From Ottowia testudinis (lineage in GTDB: Bacteria; Pseudomonadota; Gammaproteobacteria; Burkholderiales; Burkholderiaceae_C), in the NCBI RefSeq assembly GCF_017498525.1, contig NZ_CP071796.1, forward strand, positions 1,674,001 through 1,738,000: 64,000 nucleotides of DNA. Direction: 5' to 3'. A program made the position numbers and the translations under genes. Under the pieces are notes generated by a model that worked only from the letters and a program-made list of their open reading frames with translations, had not been told where the DNA came from and did no database searches. Shown piece after piece: positions 54,266 through 61,243 of the stretch; the stretch's first letter is position 1; each line of letters opens with the position of its first letter.

Positions 54266-55299
54266 GCGGACGTTGGCCAATCGCGCGTGCGGCGCTGCGG
54301 TATTTCTCCCTCTCCCTCTGGGAGAGGGCAGGGGTGAGGGCAGCACCCGCTTCGTTCGCCACCAAAGCACTCTCACCCCAACCCTCTCCCGCACGCGGGA
54401 GAGGGCGCAGCCGAGGCTGGCGCACGGGCCTGTGCTGCCTGTCGCTGCTGGCCGCCCACGCCGCCCACGCCTACGAGGTGACCGACGACACCGGCCGCAC
54501 CGTGCGCTTCGACGCGCCGCCGCAGCGCGTGGTCAGCCTGCTGCCCTCGCTGACCGAAAGCGTGTGCGAGCTGGGCGCCTGCGCGCGGCTGGTGGGGGTG
54601 GACCGCTATTCCAATTGGCCCGCCAGCGTGGCCAAACTGCCGCAAGTCGGCGGCGGGCTGGACCCGAACATCGAGGCCATCGTCGCCCTCAAGCCCGACG
54701 TGGTGCTGCTGGCCACCTCGTCGCGCGCCAGCGACCGGTTGGCCGCGCTGGGCCTGAAGGTGCTGGCGCTGGAGCCCAAGACCCATGCCGACGTGCAGCG
54801 CGTGCTGAAGAAAACCGCCGCCGTGCTGGGCCAGCCCACGGCCGACGCCGAGCGCGTGTGGCGCCAGATCGACGCCGGCGTGAGCGCCGCCGCGCAGTCG
54901 CTGCCCGAGCGCGCGCGCGGCGCGCGCGTGCTGTTCGAGGTCAGCCGCGGGCCGTATGTGGCTGGAGAGCTGTCATTCATCGGCGAAACGCTCACGCGGC
55001 TGGGCGCGCGCAACGCGGTGTCGGCGGCGCTGGGGCCGTTTCCGCGCCTGTCGCCCGAATACGTGCTGCGCGCCGACCCCGACGTGCTGATGGCCGGCAG
55101 CCGCAGCATGCTGGCCACCGCGCCATACCCCGGCTGGGCGCAGTTGCGCGCCGTGCGGCAGGGGCGGGTGTGCATCTTTGACTCCGCGCAGTCCGACGTG
55201 CTGGTGCGCCCCGGCCCGCGCATGGCCGAGGCGGCGCGCATCATGGCGCGCTGCCTGAGCGACAAGTTGGGCGCCAAAGTGGGAGCCAAGGCACCGTGA
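54262..55299 (+). CDS. btuF: BtuF-like periplasmic substrate-binding protein with REP-encoded N-terminus
   Basis: A 345-residue ABC substrate-binding protein for B12 or a related corrinoid. From about residue 53 it is normal: a hydrophobic export segment (TGLCCLSLLAAHAAHA), then YEVTDDTGRTVRFDAPPQRV, VSLLPSLTESVCELGACARL, and VGVDRYSNWPASVAKLPQVG. The preceding residues (SLSLWERAGVRA ... LSPQPSPARGRG) are the standard translation of a REP element pair at 54303-54414. No ATG, GTG or TTG lies between the REP and the export segment in frame, so translation probably begins at the ATG at 54262 that overlaps the cobU stop. The signal would then be internal or the leader unusually long. It precedes btuC and btuD. 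Confidence 0.88.
   Translation: MSGRWPIARAALRYFSLSLWERAGVRAAPASFATKALSPQPSPARGRGRSRGWRTGLCCLSLLAAHAAHAYEVTDDTGRTVRFDAPPQRVVSLLPSLTESVCELGACARLVGVDRYSNWPASVAKLPQVGGGLDPNIEAIVALKPDVVLLATSSRASDRLAALGLKVLALEPKTHADVQRVLKKTAAVLGQPTADAERVWRQIDAGVSAAAQSLPERARGARVLFEVSRGPYVAGELSFIGETLTRLGARNAVSAALGPFPRLSPEYVLRADPDVLMAGSRSMLATAPYPGWAQLRAVRQGRVCIFDSAQSDVLVRPGPRMAEAARIMARCLSDKLGAKVGAKAP
54303..54414. repeat. Inverted REP pair inside the btuF-like gene
   Basis: TCCCTCTCCCTCTGGGAGAG, GGCAGGGGTGAGGGC (first unit) and CTCTCACCCCAACCCTCTCC, CGCACGCGGGAGAGGG (second unit) face each other about 35 bases apart. Each unit has its own CCCTCTCCC...GGGAGAGGG hairpin. This is the classical REP arrangement normally found between genes. 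Confidence 0.85.
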
Positions 55300-56303
55300 G
55301 CACCCATGCCGGCCCGCGCCTTGCCCTGGGGCTGCTCATCGCCAGCGCCCTGCTGCTGGCCGTGGGCGCCTGCGTGGGCAGCACCGGCTGGCAAAGCCCG
55401 TGGCGCATGGGCGAAGACCCGATCGCCTGGCAGATCGTGCGCGACATCCGCCTGCCGCGCACGCTGGGCGCCTGGACGGCCGGCGCGTTGCTGGGCTTGG
55501 GCGGGGCGGTGGCGCAGGGGCTGTTTCGTAACCCGCTGGCCGAGCCGTTCTTGCTGGGCAGCGCCTCGGGCGCCACGCTGGCGGTGGCGCTGGGGCTGCT
55601 GCTGATCGGCGCACCGGCGGCAGCATCGCTGGCGTCGGCGTCCTGGCTGGCGCGGCTGGGCGTGACGGGGCTGGCCTTTGTGGGCGCGCTGGCGGGCGTG
55701 TTGCTCACGCTGGCACTGGCGCGTGGCGCGCAGCACACGCTGCGCCTGCTGCTGGCGGGCGTGATCGTGGGCTACGTGCTGGGCGCGGCCAAGGATCTGG
55801 TCACGCTGGCGTCGCCCGACATCCTGCAATCGCTGCAAATCTTCATGCTGGGCACCAGCGGCTTCGTGGGCTGGGACGGCTGCGCGCTGATGGCGGCGGC
55901 GCTGGCGCTGTGTCTGCTGGCCGCGCTGGCGCTGGCGCGCGTGCTGGATGGCCTGAGCCTGGGCGAAGCCACCGCGCACAGCCTGGGCCTGCCGCTGGCG
56001 CAACTGCGCGCCGCGCTGGTGGCGGTGCTGGCGCTGGCCACCGGCACGGCGGTGGCGCAAACCGGGCTGATCGCCTTTGTGGGCCTGGCGGCGCCGCACC
56101 TGGTGCGCTCGGCCATCAAAGTGCGCCACGGCTGGCTGTTGCCGCTGGCCAGTTTGATGGGCGCGGTGCTGCTGCTGGCCGCCGACATCGGCGCGCGCTG
56201 GCTGCTGGCGCCGCAAGAGCTGCCGGTGGGCGTGCTGACGGCGGTGCTGGGCGGCAGCTACCTGCTGTGGCTGATGCACCGTGGCCAGGTGAGGGCGCGA
56301 TGA
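55296..56303 (+). CDS. btuC: Vitamin B12 ABC transporter permease
   Basis: A 335-residue FecCD-family inner-membrane permease with about ten helices. DIRLPRTLGAWTAGALLGLG, GAVAQGLFRNPLAEPFLLGS and LIAFVGLAAPHLVRSAIKV are the family signatures; the last contains the coupling region contacting the ATPase. GTG start at 55296 overlaps the binding-protein stop by four bases. With the neighbouring genes it forms a BtuFCD importer. Confidence 0.94.
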   Translation: MSTHAGPRLALGLLIASALLLAVGACVGSTGWQSPWRMGEDPIAWQIVRDIRLPRTLGAWTAGALLGLGGAVAQGLFRNPLAEPFLLGSASGATLAVALGLLLIGAPAAASLASASWLARLGVTGLAFVGALAGVLLTLALARGAQHTLRLLLAGVIVGYVLGAAKDLVTLASPDILQSLQIFMLGTSGFVGWDGCALMAAALALCLLAALALARVLDGLSLGEATAHSLGLPLAQLRAALVAVLALATGTAVAQTGLIAFVGLAAPHLVRSAIKVRHGWLLPLASLMGAVLLLAADIGARWLLAPQELPVGVLTAVLGGSYLLWLMHRGQVRAR

Positions 56304-57091
56304 GCAGCGCCGTGCTGCAAGCGCAAGACGTGGCGGCGCGCCTGGGCGGCGTGCCGGTGCTGCACGGTGTGTCGCTTGAGCTGCCGGCGGGCCAGTGGCT
56401 GGCCGTCGTCGGGCCGAACGGGGCGGGCAAATCCACCTTGCTCAAATGCCTGGCGGGCCTGCTGCCGTGCGCGGGCGCGGTGCGCCTGCACGGCCAGCTG
56501 CTGGCCAGTCTGCCGGGACGCACCCGGGCGCGCCAAATGGCCTGGCTGGGCCAGAACGAAACCGCCGCCGACGACCTGACGGTGTGGGACGTGGCCATGC
56601 TGGGGCGGCTGCCGCACCAGGGCTGGCTCTCCAACGCATCGGATGCCGACCGCGCCGCCGTCGAGCAGGCGCTGCGCAGCACGCAGGCGTGGGACTGGCG
56701 CGCGCGGCCCCTGGGCGAGCTGTCGGGCGGCGAGCGCCAGCGCGTGCTGCTGGCGCGCGCGCTGGCCACCCAGGCCGATGTGCTGCTGCTCGACGAACCG
56801 CTGGTCAACCTCGATCCGCCGCACCAGGCCGACTGGGTGGCGCTGGTGCGCGCGCTCACCGCTGGCGGCAGCGCCGTGGTCAGCGTGCTGCACGAGCTGA
56901 ACGTGGCGCTGATGGCCGACGCGCTGCTGATCGTCAAGGACGGCCGCGTGGTCCACCACGGCCCCTGCGCCAGTCCCACCACGCACCGCGCGCTGCAGGC
57001 GGCGTTTGACTGGCGCGTGGGCGTTTATCAAGTCAAGGACCGCTGGGTGGTGCTGCCCAAGGGCACCCCGGCTGAAAGGAATTCGACATGA
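56300..57091 (+). CDS. btuD: Vitamin B12 ABC transporter ATP-binding protein
   Basis: A 263-residue ATPase. Walker A GPNGAGKSTLLKCLAG (about residues 38-53), Q-loop WLGQNE, signature LSGGERQRVLLARALA, Walker B VLLLDEPLVNLD and the switch His in VLHELNVAL are all intact. It overlaps btuC by four bases and cobM by four bases, placing transport and corrin-ring synthesis in one transcript. Confidence 0.95.
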   Translation: MSSAVLQAQDVAARLGGVPVLHGVSLELPAGQWLAVVGPNGAGKSTLLKCLAGLLPCAGAVRLHGQLLASLPGRTRARQMAWLGQNETAADDLTVWDVAMLGRLPHQGWLSNASDADRAAVEQALRSTQAWDWRARPLGELSGGERQRVLLARALATQADVLLLDEPLVNLDPPHQADWVALVRALTAGGSAVVSVLHELNVALMADALLIVKDGRVVHHGPCASPTTHRALQAAFDWRVGVYQVKDRWVVLPKGTPAERNST

Positions 57092-57921
57092 CGCCAACCC
57101 CATCTCCTGCGTCTGCCCCGGCTGCGCCGGGCACCGTCTGGTTCGTCGGCGCCGGGCCGGGCGATGCCGACCTCATCACCGTCAAGGGGCGCGATTTGAT
57201 CGCCCGCGCCGGGGCGATTTTGTTTGCCGGTTCGCTGGTGAGCGAAGCCGCCACACGCTGGGCGCCTGCGGGCTGCGAAATCGCCGACAGCAAAGAAATG
57301 ACGCTGGAGCAGATCTGCGCCTGGCTGATCGCGCAAGCGCGCCAGCACGCCGTGGTGGTGCGCCTGCAAACGGGCGATCCGTCGCTCTACGGCACCTTGA
57401 TCGAGATGGTGCAGCCGCTGGATGCGGCGGGCGTGCCGGTGGCCGTGGTGCCGGGCGTCACCTCGGCCATGGCCAGCGCGGCGGCGGCGGTGGAGAGCTT
57501 TACCCTGCCCGAGGTGACGCAGACCGTCATCTTCACCCGCGTGGCCGGCCGCACGCCCATGCCGCCGGGCGAGGGCCTGGCCGAGCTGGCGGCGCACCGC
57601 TGCACGCTGTGCATTTACCTGTCGATCACGCTCTTGCACACCGTGCAGGCCGAGCTGCGCGCCGCCGGCTGGCCTGAAGACGCGCCCATGCTGGTGGTGC
57701 ACAAAGCCAGCTGGCCGGGCGAAGAAAAAATCCTGCGCGCCACGCTGGCCACCGTGAAAGACGTGTGCCGCGACGCCAAGGTGGTGAGCCAGAGCATGGT
57801 CATCGCCAGCCCCGCGCTGGGCGCGCGGCACTGGCCCACGCTGGCAAAGAGCAAGTTGTACGACGCCAGCTTTACCCACCGCTTTCGGCGCGCCAGTGCG
57901 CCACCCGAGGAATCTATATGA
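57088..57921 (+). CDS. cobM: Precorrin-4 C11-methyltransferase
   Basis: A 277-residue SAM-dependent methyltransferase of the corrin pathway (CobM/CbiF). The family motifs are TVWFVGAGPGDADLITVKGR, YAGSLV-like LFAGSLVSEA, RLQTGDPSLYGTLIEMVQPL and VPGVTSAMASAAAA. It methylates C11 of precorrin-4 or cobalt-precorrin-4; with CbiX and CbiD nearby the cobalt form is the likely substrate here. It overlaps cbiX by four bases. Confidence 0.96.
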   Translation: MTPTPSPASAPAAPGTVWFVGAGPGDADLITVKGRDLIARAGAILFAGSLVSEAATRWAPAGCEIADSKEMTLEQICAWLIAQARQHAVVVRLQTGDPSLYGTLIEMVQPLDAAGVPVAVVPGVTSAMASAAAAVESFTLPEVTQTVIFTRVAGRTPMPPGEGLAELAAHRCTLCIYLSITLLHTVQAELRAAGWPEDAPMLVVHKASWPGEEKILRATLATVKDVCRDAKVVSQSMVIASPALGARHWPTLAKSKLYDASFTHRFRRASAPPEESI

Positions 57922-58838
57922 CAGACGACACCCTGCTTATCGTCGGCCACGGCTCGCGCGCGCCCGGCGGCAATGAAGAAATCGAGCAATTCGCCCAGCA
58001 GTGGCGCGCCCAACACCCCGGCTGGCGCATCGAGGTGTGCTTCATCGAATTCGCCGACGTGCTGCTGCCCGATGGGCTGGCTCGCGCCGCGCAAGGCGCC
58101 CGCCGGGTGCTGGTGCTGCCGCTGATCCTGAACGCTGCCGGCCACGTGAAGATGGACATCCCGCAAGCCATCGACGCCGCCCGCCTGGCGCACCCCGGCG
58201 TGGCGTTCGCGTATGCGCCGCACCTGGGCGCGTGCGACGAGCTGCTGGCCGTGCTGCGCCGCCTGCTGCGCGCCGAGCTGCTGGCGCTGGACGCGCCCGA
58301 TCCGCACACCACCGGCGTGATTTTGCTCGGGCGCGGCTCCAGCGACCGCCAGGCCAACGGCGAAGTCGCCAAGATGGCGCGCTGGCTGTGGGAGGAGACG
58401 GATCACGAGCTGATAGACATTGCCTTCACCGGCGTGACTTACCCGCGGCTGGAGCGCGTGGTGCAGCGTCAGGTGCTGCTGGGCATGACGCAGATCGTGG
58501 TGCTGCCGTACTACCTGTTCACCGGCACGCTGATCGAGCGCATCGAGCGGCAAATGCAGCACCTGCAAGCGCAGTACCCGCATATCCGTTTTGGGCACAC
58601 GCCGTACTTCGGCTTTGAAAAAGAAGTGTTCGATCTGCTCGATGCCCGCGTGCAGGCCCTGCAAGCCGGCACCCCCGCCGCGCTGATGCCTTGCGACGGC
58701 TGCAAATACCGCGACATCGCCGTGGAAGCCGGGCACGGGGGGCACCATCACCATGGGCACGCGCATCACGAGCATGACCATGACCATCATGGTCATCACC
58801 CACATCACCACGACCACGCGCATCCGCATACGGGGTAA
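57918..58838 (+). CDS. cbiX: Sirohydrochlorin cobaltochelatase with a His-rich tail
   Basis: A 306-residue CbiX of the long type, made of two chelatase-like halves. The first starts LLIVGHGSRAPGGNEEIEQF with the metal-binding His; the second, from about residue 130, has VILLGRGSSDRQANGEVAKM. It inserts cobalt into sirohydrochlorin at the start of the early-cobalt route. A Cys motif (MPCDGCKYRD) precedes a 35-residue tail with about 20 histidines (HGGHHHHGHAHHEHDHDHH). Such tails occur in CbiX and nickel/cobalt chaperones and may store or buffer metal. The ATG at 57918 overlaps cobM; the upstream frame is not real. Confidence 0.95.
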   Translation: MTDDTLLIVGHGSRAPGGNEEIEQFAQQWRAQHPGWRIEVCFIEFADVLLPDGLARAAQGARRVLVLPLILNAAGHVKMDIPQAIDAARLAHPGVAFAYAPHLGACDELLAVLRRLLRAELLALDAPDPHTTGVILLGRGSSDRQANGEVAKMARWLWEETDHELIDIAFTGVTYPRLERVVQRQVLLGMTQIVVLPYYLFTGTLIERIERQMQHLQAQYPHIRFGHTPYFGFEKEVFDLLDARVQALQAGTPAALMPCDGCKYRDIAVEAGHGGHHHHGHAHHEHDHDHHGHHPHHHDHAHPHTG

Positions 58839-58865
58839 ATGGTCTTTTCACGCTGAAATGAATAC

Positions 58866-58983
58866 TTTTGAACGCAAAGGTCGCAGAGGTTTCGCAGAAG
58901 TCGCAGAAATTCTTTTTTGGTTTTCTTTTGCGCCCTTTGCGTGATCTTTGCGACCTTTGCGTTCAAGAGAAACATCAAAAAGC
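58866..58983 (-). repeat. Dispersed repeat family C, copy 2 (reversed)
   Basis: TTTTGAACGCAAAGGTCGCA, GAGGTTTCGCAGAAGTCGCA, then CTTTTGCGCCCTTTGCG, GATCTTTGCGACCTTTGCGT, TCAAGAGAAACATCAAAAAG. On the complementary strand it follows the copy at 51269 from TTTTTGATGTTTCTTGAACG-like text to the end, so the two copies are inverted relative to each other. Confidence 0.8.
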
Positions 58984-59041
58984 ATAGCTAAAACGCTATA
59001 TCTGAACTGGACAAGAAGCCTGTTTGAAAGAGAAATCGACC

Positions 59042-59728
59042 GTGACCACCGCCAACACCGTCACCGAGCAACTCACCCGCGCGGGCCAGGCCATCGAGCA
59101 GGGCAGCTTTGCTGTCATCGACGCCGAGGTGGGCGCGCACGCCTACACGAGCGAGCAATGGCCCATCGTGCGCCGCATGATCCACGCCAACGCCGACTTT
59201 GACTTCAATGGCCTGACGCGCTTTCACCCCGATGCCGTAGCCGCCGGCATCGCCGCCATCCTGAAAGGCGGCACGCCCCTGGTGGCCGATGTGGAGATGA
59301 TCTGCGTCGGCCTGTCGGTGCCGCGCCTGGCGCACTTCGGCATCGCCACGCACCAGTTCATCAGCAACGCCGACGTGATCGCGCGCGCCCAGGCCGAAGA
59401 CACCACCCGCGCCGTGCAGGCCATGCGCAAGGCGCACCGGCTGGGGCTGCTCAACGGCGCGATCGTCGGCATCGGCAACGCGCCCACCGCCTTGATCGAG
59501 CTGGTGCGCCTGATCCACGAAGAGGGCGCCCGCCCCGCGCTGGTGGTGGGCATGCCGGTGGGCTTTGTGTCGGCTGCCGAAAGCAAGGCGCTGATGGCCG
59601 AAGTGAGCGAGGTGCCCTGGATCGTGATCGATGGCCGCAAGGGCGGCTCAACCCTGGTGGTGGCGGCGGTGCATGCGCTGCTGGCGCTGGCGGAGGGGCG
59701 GCAGAGGCAGGGTATGCAGCCGGATTGA
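59042..59728 (+). CDS. cobH: Precorrin-8X methylmutase
   Basis: A 228-residue CobH/CbiC isomerase that moves a methyl group from C11 to C12 to make (cobalt-)hydrogenobyrinate. The conserved His for proton donation is in EQWPIVRRMIHANADFDF; other signatures are GTPLVADVEMICVGLS, LLNGAIVGIGNAPTALIEL and VGMPVGFVSAAESK. The GTG at 59042 with AAAGAGA eight bases upstream is preferred to TTG 59024. It is separated from cbiD by two toxin-antitoxin modules. Confidence 0.94.
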   Translation: MTTANTVTEQLTRAGQAIEQGSFAVIDAEVGAHAYTSEQWPIVRRMIHANADFDFNGLTRFHPDAVAAGIAAILKGGTPLVADVEMICVGLSVPRLAHFGIATHQFISNADVIARAQAEDTTRAVQAMRKAHRLGLLNGAIVGIGNAPTALIELVRLIHEEGARPALVVGMPVGFVSAAESKALMAEVSEVPWIVIDGRKGGSTLVVAAVHALLALAEGRQRQGMQPD

Positions 59729-59775
59729 TAGGAGCTATATACAATTGGCATCTATCAACCTCAAAGGAGCATTTC

Positions 59776-60009
59776 ATGACCCAAGCCGCCGTATTCATGA
59801 ACAACCGCTCGCAGGCCGTGCGCCTGCCGGCTGAAATGCGTTTTGCCGACCATGTGAAAAAAGTGCATGTCCGCGTGGTGGGGGCAGAGCGCATCCTGGC
59901 GCCCGCCGATCAGGTGTGGGACAGCTTTTTCCTCTCGCAAGAGGGTGTGGACGAAGACTTCATGGCCGAGCGCGCCGTGCAGCATCCCAGCACGCGCGAG
60001 GCGCTGTAA
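59776..60009 (+). CDS. vapB: VapB-type antitoxin
   Basis: A 77-residue antitoxin. The N-terminal AbrB/SpoVT-like strand pattern AAVFMNNRSQAVRLPAEMRF is the hallmark of the VapB group with DNA-binding swapped-hairpin fold; the C-terminal half (SFFLSQEGVDEDFMAER) would wrap the toxin. The ATG at 59776 has AAAGGAG upstream. It overlaps nothing but is 12 bases before vapC, and it likely represses the pair. Confidence 0.9.
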   Translation: MTQAAVFMNNRSQAVRLPAEMRFADHVKKVHVRVVGAERILAPADQVWDSFFLSQEGVDEDFMAERAVQHPSTREAL

Positions 60010-60021
60010 GCGGGCCGACCC

Positions 60022-60429
60022 ATGCTGCGCTACATGCTGGATACGAACATCGTCATCTACGTGATGAAGAGACGGCCTTTGGCGGCGCTGGAGGTGTTCA
60101 ACCGCCATGCCGGGGCCATGTGCATCAGCAGCATCACGCTCTCAGAGCTGTGCCACGGTGCAGAAAAAAGCGAACGCCGCGAACACAGCTTGCGCCATGT
60201 GGAGAGCTTTGTTTCGCGCCTGGAAGTGTTGCCCTACGGTGCCAAGGCAGCCATGCACTACGGCAGCATCCGCGCCATGCTGGAGCGGCAGGGCCAAATC
60301 ATTGGCGAGAACGATCTGCACATCGCCGCCCATGCGCGCAGCGAAGGCTTGACCCTGGTGAGCAACAACCTGCGCGAGTTCGAGCGCGTGCCTGGGCTGT
60401 TGCTGGAAAACTGGGTGGGGCAGGGGTGA
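60022..60429 (+). CDS. vapC: VapC-type PIN-domain toxin
   Basis: A 135-residue PIN-domain ribonuclease. Four acidic residues of the active site are visible: Asp in YMLDTNIVIYVM, Glu in TLSELCHGAEKSE, and Glu/Asp in IIGENDLHIAAHA; the last motif NNLREFERVPGL is conserved in the group that cleaves initiator tRNA in enteric bacteria. The frame is intact. Its stop TGA is directly followed by a cbiD-like remnant. Confidence 0.93.
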   Translation: MLRYMLDTNIVIYVMKRRPLAALEVFNRHAGAMCISSITLSELCHGAEKSERREHSLRHVESFVSRLEVLPYGAKAAMHYGSIRAMLERQGQIIGENDLHIAAHARSEGLTLVSNNLREFERVPGLLLENWVGQG

Positions 60430-60430
60430 G

Positions 60431-60503
60431 GGCCGAACCCGCTGCCAAAGGCACCCGCACGCGCGTTACCGCTGGCGCGTGCGCCTTGCCCGCCTGCATG
60501 CCT
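60431..60503 (+). pseudogene. Remnant of the 5' end of cbiD
   Basis: Translating from about 60433 gives AEPAAKGTRTRVTAGACALPAC, which parallels TEPTRTAKGTRTGFTTGACS and the following AAAARAC of the intact CbiD start at 61244. At DNA level GCCAAAGGCAC, CGCAC and GGCGC blocks align with a six-base gap. It begins right after vapC and breaks off where the second toxin gene ends, as if cbiD had been interrupted or partly duplicated. The assignment rests on about 70 bases. Confidence 0.55.
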
Positions 60504-60932
60504 TCACGACCCCGCCATTGGGCCGTGGCTGTCCACGAACTGCCTCAGGCTCAGGATGGCAATGTTGCGCCAAGGGTGCATGCACAGCAAATCCCGCTTG
60601 TCGCCGGTGACCAGCAAGGTGGCGCGCGCCGAGAGTGCCAGAGCCAGGAACTTGTTGTCGCGTGCGTCGGCGCAATCGTGCACTTCGTGCTCGACCGCCA
60701 CGGCGCGCGTGGCGGCCACATAACGGTGCAGCAGGCGTTGGCGGTCGGCGGGCGCAACGTAGCGGTCGAACTTTGGCCGGCCAAGCACGTCGCCCAACTC
60801 GGCGATGGTGGCGGTCGATACCACGACGTCGCGCGTTTGCAAAGCCACGTCCAATGCCTGCGCAGCCAGGCTGCTGGGCAAGATGATGGCGCTGACGACG
60901 AGGTTGGTGTCCAGAACGATGGGTTCAGGCAA
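60504..60932 (-). CDS. PIN-domain toxin of the COG1569 type
   Basis: A 142-residue predicted nuclease of the PIN superfamily, distinct from the VapC upstream. Active-site acids lie in IVLDTNLVVSAIIL, TIAELGDVLGRPKFDRYV and DARDNKFLALALSARA, the last being the typical D-x-x-D of this group (ending VTGDKRDLL). It overlaps the antitoxin gene upstream by eight bases, so the two form an operon on the minus strand, opposite to the cob genes. Confidence 0.9.
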   Translation of the reverse strand: MPEPIVLDTNLVVSAIILPSSLAAQALDVALQTRDVVVSTATIAELGDVLGRPKFDRYVAPADRQRLLHRYVAATRAVAVEHEVHDCADARDNKFLALALSARATLLVTGDKRDLLCMHPWRNIAILSLRQFVDSHGPMAGS

Positions 60933-61191
60933 AGCAGTCGTCGATCAGTTGGTTCAATGCCTGTTGCGACAGCGCCTCGGCTTCGGGCGAACGCGGCACG
61001 GCACGCAAATCGCGCATCAACTGGCGGCCCGCCAGTTGCCGCACCAATTGGCGTGACTCTTCGGTGTCGGCAATCACGAATACGCCTGGGCGCCCGTAGC
61101 GCGTCACGCAAATGGGCTGACCGGCCGTGGCGGCGTCAATCACGGCGCCGAAATTCTTTTGCACTTCGCGCGAAGTCATGGTTTGCATCAT
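60925..61191 (-). CDS. Phd/YefM-family antitoxin
   Basis: An 88-residue antitoxin. TSREVQKNFGAVIDAATAGQ and PICVTRYGRPGVFVIADTEE are the Phd/YefM DNA-binding and dimer motifs; the C-terminal helices should bind the PIN toxin. Starts at 61191 and 61188 (adjacent ATGs) are both possible. The divergent gap of 52 bases to cbiD must hold its promoter. Confidence 0.88.
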   Translation of the reverse strand: MMQTMTSREVQKNFGAVIDAATAGQPICVTRYGRPGVFVIADTEESRQLVRQLAGRQLMRDLRAVPRSPEAEALSQQALNQLIDDCFA

Positions 61192-61243
61192 GGCGAACCT
61201 CCGTCGGGGTGGATGTGCGGATTGTACGGAACATGCGCAACTC

